DNA of 63,633 nucleotides from Brachyspira innocens ATCC 29796 (GCF_000384655.1 NZ_ARQI01000116.1:1-63633), one strand, 5' to 3'; positions 27,663 to 36,472 are shown, counted from the stretch's first letter. Notes: generated by a model from the sequence alone, not told the origin. Numbers and translations: made by a program.

Positions 27663-28937
27663 TTAGAACCTTACTTTTACAGAATTGGCATGTGCTCCTA
27701 AACTTTCATGCTCTGCAAAGTTAATTATATTGTCTTTCACTTTTTCTAATGCCTCTTTAGTGTAGTATGTTATATAAGATTTTTTTATAAAGTCATCTAC
27801 TGATAAAGGGGAAGCAAATTTCGCTGTTCCGCTTGTAGGTATTACATGATTAGCACCAGACAAATAATCGCCCAATGCTTCAGGAGTATAATTACCCAAA
27901 AATATTGATCCTGCATTTTTTATTTTGCTTAATACAGAGAATGGATCTTTTATGCTTATCTCTAAATGCTCTGGTGCTATTTCATTGCTTATATATACTG
28001 CCTCATCTATAGTTTCTGTTATTATTATTCTGCCGTTATTTTCTATAGATTCCATTGCTATATCCTTACGGCTTAATTTTTCTAACTGTTTATATAATTC
28101 TTCTTTTACTTTTTCTGCTATATATTCACTTGTTGTTATTAATATACTTGAAGCTAATTTATCATGTTCAGCCTGTGCAAGCATGTCAGAGGCTATATAT
28201 ATAGGATTTGCAGTTTCATCTGATATTATTAATACTTCGCTAGGGCCTGCCACCATATCAATAGACACCTCTCCATATACAAGTCTTTTAGCCATAGCAA
28301 CATATATATTACCAGGTCCTACTATTTTATATACTTTTGGTATAGATTCTGTGCCGTAACTTAAAGCCGCTATTGCCTGAGCACCGCCTGTTTTGAAAAC
28401 TTTATTTACTCCTGCTATTTTTGCTGCAGCTAATATATTATCACTAATTTTGCCTTCTTTGTTTGGAGGAGATACTAATATTATTTCATTTACTCCAGCT
28501 ACTTTTGCAGGTATAACATTCATAAGCACTGTTGAAGGATAAACTGCCGTACCACCAGGTATATAAACTCCTACTTTTTCTATAGGGTTTATAATCTGTC
28601 CCATAACTATACCATCTTCTTCATTGGTTATAAAACTGTTTCTTAATTGTTTTTTATGGAATTTTTCTATGTTGTTATAAGCTAGTTTTAATGTTTCTTT
28701 AAACTTTTCATCAACTCTGTTATATGCTTCTTCTATTTCTTTTTCTGTTACTTCTATATTTTCTATATTAGCATTGTCAAACATCTTTGCATACTTTTTT
28801 AAAGCATTATCTCCATTTTGTTTAACATCTTCAAGTATTGCTTTTACCTTTTCATTAACATCATCATAACTGAATTGACTTCTTAATAATATATCATCTA
28901 ATGATTTGCATTCTTTATAATTAATTACTTTTATCAT
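27663..28937 (-). CDS. hisD: Histidinol dehydrogenase
   Basis: The 424-residue protein has the normal length for HisD. Family blocks are KVGVYIPGGTAVYPSTVLM, KTGGAQAIAALSYGTESIP, VAGPSEVLIISD, DMLAQAEHD (with zinc-binding Gln and His), and GDYLSGANHVIPTSGTA near the C-terminus. It makes histidine from histidinol with two NAD-dependent steps. It lies 12 bases after hisG, and the restriction-modification genes follow. Confidence 0.96.
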   Translation of the reverse strand: MIKVINYKECKSLDDILLRSQFSYDDVNEKVKAILEDVKQNGDNALKKYAKMFDNANIENIEVTEKEIEEAYNRVDEKFKETLKLAYNNIEKFHKKQLRNSFITNEEDGIVMGQIINPIEKVGVYIPGGTAVYPSTVLMNVIPAKVAGVNEIILVSPPNKEGKISDNILAAAKIAGVNKVFKTGGAQAIAALSYGTESIPKVYKIVGPGNIYVAMAKRLVYGEVSIDMVAGPSEVLIISDETANPIYIASDMLAQAEHDKLASSILITTSEYIAEKVKEELYKQLEKLSRKDIAMESIENNGRIIITETIDEAVYISNEIAPEHLEISIKDPFSVLSKIKNAGSIFLGNYTPEALGDYLSGANHVIPTSGTAKFASPLSVDDFIKKSYITYYTKEALEKVKDNIINFAEHESLGAHANSVKVRF

Positions 28938-28949
28938 AATACTAATTCC

Positions 28950-29570
28950 TTATAAAACTTCTTCTATATTTTTCACTATTTTCTTTATTAAATCATTTTT
29001 AAACTTATAGCTTACTTTATTCACTATTAATCTTGCACTTATATAATCAATAATATCTTTTATAATTACAAGGTTATTTTCTCTTAAAGTGCTTCCAGTC
29101 TCTACTATATCAACTATCACATCAGATAAATTGAGTATAGGTGCCAACTCAATAGATCCGTTTAATTTTATTATTTCAACATCTCTGTTTATAGAATTAA
29201 AATAATTTTTTGATATATTAACATACTTTGTAGCAACTCTTAATCTTCTTTCAATATCCTCTTTATATCCGTTAACAGAAGCCATACAAACCTTACATTT
29301 TCCAAATTTCAAATCAAGAAGTTCATATACATCATGATTATTTTCAAGAAGTATATCCTTTCCTACAATGCCGATATCAGCAACTCCTTTCTCAACATAT
29401 ATTCCAACATCCGAAGGCTTTACTATAAGGTAGCGTACATTTTTATCCTTATTTTCAAATACTAGTTTTCTGTTATCTTCTAGTATTTCTTTGTTTTCAT
29501 AGCCTATTTTTTCAAACAGAGTATACACTTTATTTACTAGTCTTCCTTTGGGTAATGCTATATTAATCAT
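28950..29570 (-). CDS. hisG: ATP phosphoribosyltransferase catalytic subunit (short form)
   Basis: The 206-residue protein is the short HisG form that lacks the C-terminal ACT-like regulatory domain. Motifs are IALPKGRL, DVGIYVEKGVADIGIVGKD and DIVETGSTLRENNLV. It joins ATP and PRPP in the first histidine step and needs HisZ, encoded at 10325-11440. It is the first gene of the hisG-hisD operon and has a good promoter. Confidence 0.95.
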   Translation of the reverse strand: MINIALPKGRLVNKVYTLFEKIGYENKEILEDNRKLVFENKDKNVRYLIVKPSDVGIYVEKGVADIGIVGKDILLENNHDVYELLDLKFGKCKVCMASVNGYKEDIERRLRVATKYVNISKNYFNSINRDVEIIKLNGSIELAPILNLSDVIVDIVETGSTLRENNLVIIKDIIDYISARLIVNKVSYKFKNDLIKKIVKNIEEVL

Positions 29571-29605
29571 ATTTTATTCTTCATTATTAAATTTATTTAC
29601 AAAAT

Positions 29606-29634
29606 ATTATAATGTATAAGAAACATTTTTTCAA
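29606..29634 (-). promoter_or_regulatory. Promoter of the hisG-hisD-RM operon
   Basis: On the minus strand TTGAAA (29629-29634) and TATAAT (29606-29611) have a 17-base spacer and point to hisG, 36 bases away. No attenuator leader is visible, since the transcript leader would be only about 30 bases. Confidence 0.75.
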
Positions 29635-29658
29635 ATAGTAATATATAAAAAGTTTTAT

Positions 29659-29772
29659 ATTAGACTTGTTTCAAAAGTACTTGACAAACAATTTTATGAG
29701 TTTGTTGTTTTATGCTAATTTAATAATATTAATTATTATTTAAGTAAATGTTTTACATGTAAATTATATATT
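29659..29772. mobile_element. MITE-like repeat, copy B (left part)
   Basis: The left end TTAGACTTGTTTCAAAAGTA and the following 95 bases (TTGACAAACAATTTTATGAG, then the TGTTTTACATGT core) match copies A and C. No matching right end was found close by; a short motif shared with other repeat sites occurs inverted near 29850. It is probably a truncated copy. Confidence 0.6.
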
Positions 29773-30008
29773 TAAGCCAAAAAATGCAGTTCTTTAGATT
29801 GCCTACAGCACAACTGTATTTTTCTACAAATAATAAATTTGAAAAACTAATTGTTGACAAACTGTATTTGTTTGAGTATACACTAAAAAATAAAAATTTT
29901 ACTATATTTTTTTAATATTTATTCAAAAAAAAATCGGAAATTATTAAAAAAATACGTATTAAGTATTGAATAAATAATATATAATTTAAAATTACTAAAA
30001 GGTATAAA

Positions 30009-30179
30009 ATGTATTATATAACCGCACCGCACCGCACCGCACCGCACCGCACCGCACCGCTATATAGTTTTTTATACTTAATAAAGAAACTATATTCTAA
30101 TTTTTCATTAATTACTTTAATTACTCTGGCTTATTATCTTATAAGCTTTTTTGCTATTGCAAAAATAAGTATAAGTTAA
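30009..30179 (+). CDS. Possible 56-residue membrane peptide built on an (ACCGC)8 repeat
   Basis: ATG 30009 has AAAAGG 6 bases before it and TATAAT at 29980-29985. The ORF reads MYYITAPHRTAPHRTAP through the eight pentanucleotide repeats, then LYSFLYLIKKL and a hydrophobic helix (about residues 33-50, LITLITLAYYLISFF), with TAA at 30177-30179. Changing the repeat number by one gives immediate stops: with 7 repeats TAG follows within three codons, and with 9 a TAA after seven. So only 8 (or 5, 11) repeats give the full peptide, the logic of phase variation. Hydrophobic ORFs arise easily in AT-rich DNA, so the coding claim is tentative. Confidence 0.35.
   Translation: MYYITAPHRTAPHRTAPLYSFLYLIKKLYSNFSLITLITLAYYLISFFAIAKISIS
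30021..30060. repeat. Pentanucleotide repeat (ACCGC)8
   Basis: There are eight perfect tandem copies of ACCGC, a GC-rich island in a very AT-rich gap. Such a simple repeat is prone to slipped-strand changes in length. It lies inside a possible small ORF and 158 bases upstream of a lipoprotein gene. Confidence 0.95.
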
Positions 30180-30217
30180 TATAAAATAATTTTATTTTTA
30201 AAAAAGGAGAAATAAAA

Positions 30218-30763
30218 ATGATTAAAAAATTACTATTAATGTTATCTGTGATGTTGTTGATATTTAGCTGCAATAGTCCTTCAAATCCTAATAACAACAA
30301 TGGAGGAAGCAGCTCAGATAATGGAGGAAATACTGGACAAACAGGACAAAATAAAAATTTTCCTGAATTTGAATATATATCAGGAAGAGATGAAGTTATT
30401 GAATTAAGATTACACAGTTATAATTTTGAATCAGGTTCAGTAGGTATTGATTTTCAGTCTACATGTAAAGATCCTAACTTGACATTTCAAATAGAAAATG
30501 CCAGTGTTACAGTTACAGCATTAACATTTGATAATTCTGATCCCGCTTCTAAAGATATAGGATTAGTTAAAGAAGATTTTACTATTACGTTTAATGATAT
30601 GGTTGTTTTATCTAAAGATGGTGTGGATAAAATGAAAAATAAATTACAAGATGGAGAGTACTCTAAAGTAAAGCTGCAAGTTAAATTTTCTCTTGAAGGA
30701 TATAATGATTTAACAGTTGATGATTTATCTGTTCAATGTATTAGAGAAAATACTGGAAAATAA
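30218..30763 (+). CDS. Lipoprotein with Asn/Gly/Ser-rich linker
   Basis: The 181-residue protein has a signal peptide and lipobox LIFSC (Cys18), then a disordered linker (residues 19-46, Asn, Gly, Ser and Gln). The C-terminal domain is mixed alpha/beta with one cysteine pair (about 81 and 175). GGAG precedes the ATG. It is probably anchored to a membrane surface. No family is recognised. The ACCGC repeat upstream may affect its expression, but this is speculation. Confidence 0.75.
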   Translation: MIKKLLLMLSVMLLIFSCNSPSNPNNNNGGSSSDNGGNTGQTGQNKNFPEFEYISGRDEVIELRLHSYNFESGSVGIDFQSTCKDPNLTFQIENASVTVTALTFDNSDPASKDIGLVKEDFTITFNDMVVLSKDGVDKMKNKLQDGEYSKVKLQVKFSLEGYNDLTVDDLSVQCIRENTGK

Positions 30764-30782
30764 ATATCATAATTTATAAATT

Positions 30783-30831
30783 AGACTTCTTAAAAAAAGT
30801 ATATAAAAGTTATTTTTAAGAAGTCTTTATT
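30783..30831. terminator. Bidirectional terminator
   Basis: AGACTTCTTAAAAA pairs with TTTTTAAGAAGTCT over about 14 bases, with T-rich sequence on both sides. It lies between the lipoprotein gene and the convergent antiporter gene and can serve both. Confidence 0.8.
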
Positions 30832-30834
30832 TAA

Positions 30835-32025
30835 TTATTCATGCTCTAATAATCTTTTATAAAAAAACTCTATTGCAAAAGACCCTAAAGGAGCAGTTAT
30901 AAGTATTGCAAGTACTGCTATAGTGAGTATGATTTCGCCTGAAGCAAAACCCAAAGATAAAGGAATTGAACCTATCGCAGCCTGTACAGTTGCTTTCGGA
31001 CAGTAGGCAATCATGCTGAATATTCTCTCTTTTTTATTTAGATTAGTTTTTATTAGAGAAATTAAAACTCCAAGCATTCTAAAGATTAATACAGCGAATA
31101 TGAGTAAAATACCAGTAAAGCCAGTATTTAGAGCATATTTTATATTGACAGCAGCACCTACAAGCACAAAAAGCATAATTTCAGCTGCTACCCATAGTTT
31201 GGAATATTTTAAAGATAGTCTTTTTGATAATTCTTGTTTTTTAGCTTTTAAAAATGCTCCTACACTCATAACAGCAAGAAGACCAGAAAATCCTATAATA
31301 CCATTAAAAACCTTTGATATAGAGTTTTCTATTGTTACAAGTATAAATGATATGCTTAATATTATTACCACTTTGGCACTGTCTCTTATATGAAATCTAG
31401 TAAAAAATTTTGTAAGTATCAATGCTATTATCACACCTATTAAAAGCCCAAATATTATAGAAGTAGGTATTTTCAAAAAATCAAGTGCTGAAACACTTCC
31501 GCCTTTAACTAAAGAAGTAAAAGAAGCAAATAACACTATTACAAATATATCATCAACAGAAGCACCTGCCATAAGTAATTGAGGTATACTTTTATTAGTG
31601 CCGTATCTTTCATCAATAAGTTTAAGCATTTTAGGAACAAGTACAGCAGGAGAAACAGCAGCTACAACCGAACCCATTAAAGCTGCTTCAAATAAAGTAA
31701 TATTAAAAAGTCTTGGAGCTATTAAAACCATTCCTATTATTTCAAAACTTGCTGGGATAAAACACATTAGTATTGCAGGACGTCCTACTCTTTTTAAGTC
31801 TTCTATATCAAGATTAAGCCCAGCACGTGTAAGTATGATAATAAGAGCCAATTCTCTTAAATCTGCAGATATTGAAAGTATTGAGCCGTCTAATAGATTT
31901 AAACAATATGGACCTAGTATAATTCCCGTTATAATAAGCCCCAAAAGAGAGGGGAGTTTTAATAGAGAAAATATTTTTCCTAAAAACATTCCGCATAAAA
32001 ATATTAATGCCAAACTGAGAAGCAT
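30835..32025 (-). CDS. Cation:proton antiporter (CPA family)
   Basis: The 396-residue membrane protein has about 12 helices in the Na+/H+ exchanger pattern: LLGLIITGIILGPYCLNLL (28-46), the GLNLDIEDLK loop, VSPAVLVPKML and the acidic pair MAGASVDDIFVIVLFA, where the two Asp residues are typical ion-binding residues. It probably exports Na+ or K+ in exchange for H+. It lacks the C-terminal TrkA domains seen in Kef-type proteins. The leader upstream is long and structured. Confidence 0.85.
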   Translation of the reverse strand: MLLSLALIFLCGMFLGKIFSLLKLPSLLGLIITGIILGPYCLNLLDGSILSISADLRELALIIILTRAGLNLDIEDLKRVGRPAILMCFIPASFEIIGMVLIAPRLFNITLFEAALMGSVVAAVSPAVLVPKMLKLIDERYGTNKSIPQLLMAGASVDDIFVIVLFASFTSLVKGGSVSALDFLKIPTSIIFGLLIGVIIALILTKFFTRFHIRDSAKVVIILSISFILVTIENSISKVFNGIIGFSGLLAVMSVGAFLKAKKQELSKRLSLKYSKLWVAAEIMLFVLVGAAVNIKYALNTGFTGILLIFAVLIFRMLGVLISLIKTNLNKKERIFSMIAYCPKATVQAAIGSIPLSLGFASGEIILTIAVLAILITAPLGSFAIEFFYKRLLEHE

Positions 32026-32194
32026 AAGATTAAATCCTTTTTAATTGTATTTGATTTTTTAAGATTTGATAAAATATAAAACTGCTGTCTGCAATTTATA
32101 ATTTGGTATTAAAGATATACTTATCTTTTAATAACTTAAAAAATCATAAAATTTGCAGAAGTCATCAGCTTTTATATTTTTTATAGTGAATAAT

Positions 32195-32265
32195 ATTAAG
32201 CGGTTTGATTATTTGATAATGTCAATAATCTAAGGAGACCTCATTCCTTATTTGTATCAAACATT
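32195..32265 (-). promoter_or_regulatory. Structured leader or repeat upstream of the antiporter
   Basis: The outer arms GTTTGAT / ATCAAAC (about 32203 and 32254) enclose an inner hairpin AAGGA / TCCTT around GACCTCAT. The block is 170-230 bases upstream of the antiporter start, and far from the ankyrin-gene promoter on the other strand. It could be a regulatory RNA, but no known class is recognised. Nothing else was seen between 32026 and 32360. Confidence 0.3.
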
Positions 32266-32360
32266 TTATCATAATTATTTTTTATTTCAAGTTTTCATAA
32301 TTATTGTTTTTATAAAAAATTATTTAAAGTAAAATTTTATGTATAAATTTTTTATTGTAC

Positions 32361-32388
32361 TTGATATTTATTTATTATCTAATATACT
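32361..32388 (+). promoter_or_regulatory. Promoter of the large ankyrin gene
   Basis: TTGATA (32361-32366) and TATACT (32383-32388) have a 16-base spacer. Their position shows that an upstream ATG at 32355 cannot be the start and supports GTG 32424. Confidence 0.7.
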
Positions 32389-32423
32389 TATTATTGATAA
32401 TTTATAAAATTGGAGTATCAGAA

Positions 32424-34424
32424 GTGAAACGTATTAAATTCTTAGCTATATTCTTAACTTTTAGTTATTCTATATTCGCATTAACAACCAATGAAACTAG
32501 CTTGTTTAATGCTATTAATGAAAAAAACGCAGATAATGTATCAAATATATTATCTAGCTCTCCAGATATAGATATAAATGTATTGGACGGGGAAGGGTAT
32601 ACTCCTTTACATAGAGCAATTTATAATAGAGACTTAAATACTGTAAATGCTTTGCTTAAAGATGAAAATATAAATGTTAATTCCAAACTAGATATGAAGG
32701 TAAGCATAGACGGCTGGTATTTAGGCGGGGCAAGTCCTTTGATTTTGGCATCATATATAGGCGATGCAAATATAGTAAAAGCTTTGCTTGATAATAATGC
32801 TAATATCAAAGCTAAAGATGATGTTGACGGAAGTATGGCTATACATATGGCATCAGCTAATGGAAATAATGAAGTAGTAAAAATACTTTTAGAGAAAGAT
32901 CCTACTGCAATAAATGATACAGACAATAGAGGAAATACTCCTTTGCATTGGGCTTCCATGAAAGATAAGCCAGACACAGTTAAATTATTAATGGAAAATG
33001 GTGCAGATATAGAAGCAAAAGATGCAGACGGCTGGACTGCTCTTCATTATGCTGCTGCTTTCTCTTCACTTCAAACAGTTCAGACTCTTGTTGATTTGGG
33101 GGCTGATAAAGAGAGTTTAACTAAAGACGGTAATAATCCTGTATATTATGCAAGACGTGATGATGTAAGAAATTATTTAACTGGAAATATAGCAAGAGAA
33201 GACACTGAAGAAGTAACTGATGATGAAACAGTTGTTGCTGATAATAATACAGAAGAAAATGCAGCAGAAGAAACTCAAGAGGCAGATGCTAGAGAAGCTA
33301 TAGATGATAATATGCAAGGTGAAATAGCTGAGGAATCTGTTCCAGAACAGAATGCTACTGCTGGATATGATACTAAAGATAATGAACAAAAACCTCTTGA
33401 TGTTAAACAGCTTGAACTTTTAGTTGCTGTAAAAAATAATGATATAATAGCTATAAATACTCTAATAAAAGAAGGCGTTAATCCTAACTTCGTAGATGAA
33501 AACGGATATTCTCCTTTGCATTTAGCTGTTATCAATAATAGCCTAGATTCTGTAGAGGCTTTGCTTTCTTATAAAGATATTAATAAAGAAGTAAAACTGC
33601 CTTATGAAGCTACTTTGGATAATTGGTATTTGGGAGGAGCTACTCCTTTAATAACTGCTTCATATATAGGAAATGCTGATATAATATATACTCTTATAGA
33701 GGCTGGATGTAATATGAGAGCAAGAGATGATGTAGACGGAGCTATGCCTATACATGTGGCTTCTGCTAATGGAAATGATGATGCTGTTATATTATTATTA
33801 GAAAAAGATAAAACATTAGTTAATGAAACAGACAACAATGGAAATGATACTCCTTTGCATTGGGCTTCTATGAAAGATAATCCTTCTACAGTTACTGTAC
33901 TTTTAAAATATGGTGCTGATACAAAAATGCAAAACTCTGATGGTAATACCGCACTTCATTATGCGGCAATGTATGCTTCTTCTGATGTTATAAAAAATAT
34001 AGTTTCTTCTGATAAATCAAGCGTTAATATAGCCAACAATGAAGGTATGTACCCTATACATTATGCTGCTTTAGAAGATAATTCTGATGCTTTAGTATCT
34101 TTAGTTCAAGACGGAGGAGCTGATGTTAATATAAAAGATTCTACAGGAGATACTGCTTTACATTATTCAGCTGCTTATGGAAATATTGATAGTGTTATGG
34201 CATTGGTAGAAAAATGTAATGCTGATAAAAATATAAAAGATGGAGACGGTTATACAGCTGCTGATTTGGCATATGATAATGGATATGAAAATATAGCTTC
34301 TTATTTGAGAGGTGATTCTAAGTATATACCTGAAAATAATAACAATACTACTAATGATGATAAAAAAGAATTAGTTCTTCCAGAATATATAAGAAAACCA
34401 GATTTAAATAAAAAATGGTGGTAA
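32424..34424 (+). CDS. Exported ankyrin-repeat protein with two duplicated blocks
   Basis: The 666-residue protein starts at GTG 32424 (TGGAG 9 bases upstream) with a signal peptide (KRIKFLAIFLTFSYSIFA). Ankyrin repeats fill two blocks (about residues 35-260 and 330-620), joined by an acidic, disordered linker (about 265-325). The blocks are copies of one another: DGWYLGGASPLILASYIGDA versus DNWYLGGATPLITASYIGNA, then ANGN...LLEKD and TPLHWASMKD in both. The ankyrin fold binds proteins; the location is periplasmic or surface. The partner is unknown. A terminator follows. Confidence 0.88.
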   Translation: MKRIKFLAIFLTFSYSIFALTTNETSLFNAINEKNADNVSNILSSSPDIDINVLDGEGYTPLHRAIYNRDLNTVNALLKDENINVNSKLDMKVSIDGWYLGGASPLILASYIGDANIVKALLDNNANIKAKDDVDGSMAIHMASANGNNEVVKILLEKDPTAINDTDNRGNTPLHWASMKDKPDTVKLLMENGADIEAKDADGWTALHYAAAFSSLQTVQTLVDLGADKESLTKDGNNPVYYARRDDVRNYLTGNIAREDTEEVTDDETVVADNNTEENAAEETQEADAREAIDDNMQGEIAEESVPEQNATAGYDTKDNEQKPLDVKQLELLVAVKNNDIIAINTLIKEGVNPNFVDENGYSPLHLAVINNSLDSVEALLSYKDINKEVKLPYEATLDNWYLGGATPLITASYIGNADIIYTLIEAGCNMRARDDVDGAMPIHVASANGNDDAVILLLEKDKTLVNETDNNGNDTPLHWASMKDNPSTVTVLLKYGADTKMQNSDGNTALHYAAMYASSDVIKNIVSSDKSSVNIANNEGMYPIHYAALEDNSDALVSLVQDGGADVNIKDSTGDTALHYSAAYGNIDSVMALVEKCNADKNIKDGDGYTAADLAYDNGYENIASYLRGDSKYIPENNNNTTNDDKKELVLPEYIRKPDLNKKWW

Positions 34425-34451
34425 TTATCATTATATTATAATTGTGTACTA

Positions 34452-34492
34452 AATAGGCTTGAAGTTGTTATAAATTTCAGGCCTATTTTTTT
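34452..34492 (+). terminator. Terminator after the ankyrin gene
   Basis: AATAGGCTTGAA pairs with TTCAGGCCTATT (one G-T pair) and is followed by seven T residues. Confidence 0.88.
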
Positions 34493-34621
34493 GTATTAAT
34501 AAAAATTGTTAAGTTTATATCTGAACAAATATAGTTTGTCAAAAAATAAATTTTTAAATTTAGAAATTTGAAAGGCTTTGCCATTGAGAAGTACACAGTG
34601 TGACTACTATGCATTATTACA

Positions 34622-34718
34622 CAAAACACTAATTATTATAAATATTATTTTTAATTATTAATATATAAAAAATTGCAACAGGTCTAATAAATAAAATTAG
34701 TTTTGAAACAATCCTATC
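34622..34718. mobile_element. MITE-like repeat, copy D (right part)
   Basis: The segment ends in AAATTAGTTTTGAAACAATCCTAT, matching the right end of copy A, and has the same AT-rich run before it. The left end is missing; a repeat-associated motif (TATAGTTTGTCAAAAAATAAA, about 34531) lies upstream. It is immediately downstream of the ATPase gene. Confidence 0.5.
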
Positions 34719-34728
34719 ATATAAATGA

Positions 34729-35739
34729 TTAAATGCTTTCTGTTATTTCATTTAAATTGTCTGTATTATAATTATAGGATTTAAAGCCTTCATTTCCTGT
34801 ATTTACTATATTTATAATATTTACGGTTTCTTTTATATCATTAAATTCTTCATTAACTATTTCAGATAATAATTTTAATATTTCAAGATTCTCTATTGTA
34901 AAAAATATCTGAGTATCATTATTTCTGCTTAATTTTAATATGTTTTTTAATAAATTTCTAATGCTTTCTTTATCAAGTCCGTTTTCCATTTCATCAGCTA
35001 AAATTGTACTAAATTTATTTACAATTATTGGGAGTATTATAGATAAATATTTTTTTAATCCGCTTCCCATTAAATTTAATAATACTAATTCATTTATTCC
35101 TTCAATATTAAGATATATATCATTTTTTAAGACATTGACTGCTTTTATATCTTTATTAAAAAATGAAAGCATTTCTATTAATTGCTGTTCATTTTTATTT
35201 TTTATAATTTCTATTAAGTAATTACTAATAGATTGATATTCTATGATATTTGGTATATATACTTCTGTTTTATTATCTATATTTTCATTTTTCCTGTTCA
35301 TCATATATATGGTATTATTTATATTTGGAATGGTTAATTTTTTTTCTTCTATAGAATCAGAAGCTTCATTTGTAATAATGATACTATAGTTTAGTTCTAT
35401 ATTATCATCATTAAATATTTTACCATCTTTTAGTATAGGGTTAATATTTATATCATAGTTTGTATTGTCATATTTATTATAATTAAAATTTATGCTGTTA
35501 TTATAATCAAAATTATAAAAAAGAGTTTTGATTTCAATTTTATTTTCTTTAATTCTGCTTATATTTTTTATATTTTCTATAATATTAATACGTGACTGTG
35601 AAAGTATAAGCATTATTGATTCAAGTATGCTTGTTTTACCAGAGTTATTTTTTCCAACTAAAAAGTTTATTTTTTTTAAATTATCTATTTTAATAGAGTC
35701 AAAACCTCTAAAATTTTTTATGTATAAATCTTTAATCAT
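34729..35739 (-). CDS. AAA-type ATPase (AAA_15/OLD-like), possible defence protein
   Basis: The 336-residue protein begins with the SMC/RecF-like start IKNFRGFDSIKI, then Walker A GKNNSGKTSI (about residues 29-38). A late Walker B STILADEMENGLDKESI has the acidic pair. The middle is a low-complexity Asn/Ile-rich insert. No TOPRIM nuclease domain follows, unlike full OLD proteins, and no nuclease gene is adjacent. Related ATPases occur in phage-defence systems with a partner, so either it acts alone or the partner is lost. It lies between a repeat end and a transposase relic, suggesting an acquired piece. Confidence 0.78.
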   Translation of the reverse strand: MIKDLYIKNFRGFDSIKIDNLKKINFLVGKNNSGKTSILESIMLILSQSRINIIENIKNISRIKENKIEIKTLFYNFDYNNSINFNYNKYDNTNYDININPILKDGKIFNDDNIELNYSIIITNEASDSIEEKKLTIPNINNTIYMMNRKNENIDNKTEVYIPNIIEYQSISNYLIEIIKNKNEQQLIEMLSFFNKDIKAVNVLKNDIYLNIEGINELVLLNLMGSGLKKYLSIILPIIVNKFSTILADEMENGLDKESIRNLLKNILKLSRNNDTQIFFTIENLEILKLLSEIVNEEFNDIKETVNIINIVNTGNEGFKSYNYNTDNLNEITESI

Positions 35740-35764
35740 AATAAAACCTGAAATTTTTAAATTA

Positions 35765-36330
35765 TTTTATATTTATATCGGAGTTTTTAAAAATAAAATG
35801 AATTTTGATATTATATTTGTTTTAGAAGTAAAGCTATATTTTTTTATCTGCGTTTTTTCAGCATATAAATGTCTAAAACTTATTTTTGTTATTATATCTA
35901 CAGCAGTAAACTATTTATCCAAAAAAGTCATATTTAACATCTATTTGTAATTTTTTTCGCTGTGAAAGCATACAGAGCATATCTTCTTTGATATAAACAG
36001 CATGCTTTTCTCTATGTTTTTTTATTATTTTCTTCTTTTTTAATACAAATTATGTTCTTTTAATATAGTCTCAATAGCTTTAGTACCTATTTTAATATTT
36101 TCTTTTTTAAAAATTTTTTTTATTTTTAGTTCACCATTTTATATTTCTTATGGACTTTTACTATTTTTTTAATAATTTTTTTATCTTTAAGTTTATTAGT
36201 ACTATTTTTAGGTTTTCTGCTCTTATTCTCTATAGGACTTGTTTTTTATAATTTCTTTTCCAATAATAATAAGTTATAATATTAAGTTTTAAAGTTTATA
36301 CTATTTTATTTTTAGCTTTATTAATACTAT
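35765..36330 (-). pseudogene. Decayed IS481-like transposase
   Basis: On the minus strand successive frames give pieces of a DDE transposase in the right order: TYYYWKRNYKK (helix-turn-helix), NKSRKPKNSTNKLKDKKI then IVKVHKKYKM, IKKIFKKENIKIGTKAIET, KKHREKHAVYIKEDML, and LQIDVKYDFFG followed by FTAVDIITKISFRHLYAEKT (start of the integrase core). Several frameshifts and stops break it, and the C-terminal half of the core with the last acidic residue is missing. It is an old relic rather than an active element. The ATPase gene lies directly downstream. Confidence 0.65.
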
Positions 36331-36472
36331 CTTTTTTTCTGATTTGTATTATATTGTTGTATAGGTATTCATTTTAGTTTGTTTGTGTTAATTTAAATAT
36401 AAGGAATACTTTCTTTTTTTAAACCAAAAAGGATATCTATGGCTATTAAACAATTCATATTTGTATTAATTC

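Noticed and set aside
30021-30060. (ACCGC)8 as a CRISPR array
   Set aside because: The units are directly joined, five bases long and without spacers; it is a simple sequence repeat.
35528-35950. 140-codon plus-strand ORF
   Set aside because: It is antisense to the ATPase start and to the transposase relic, which both have recognisable motifs.
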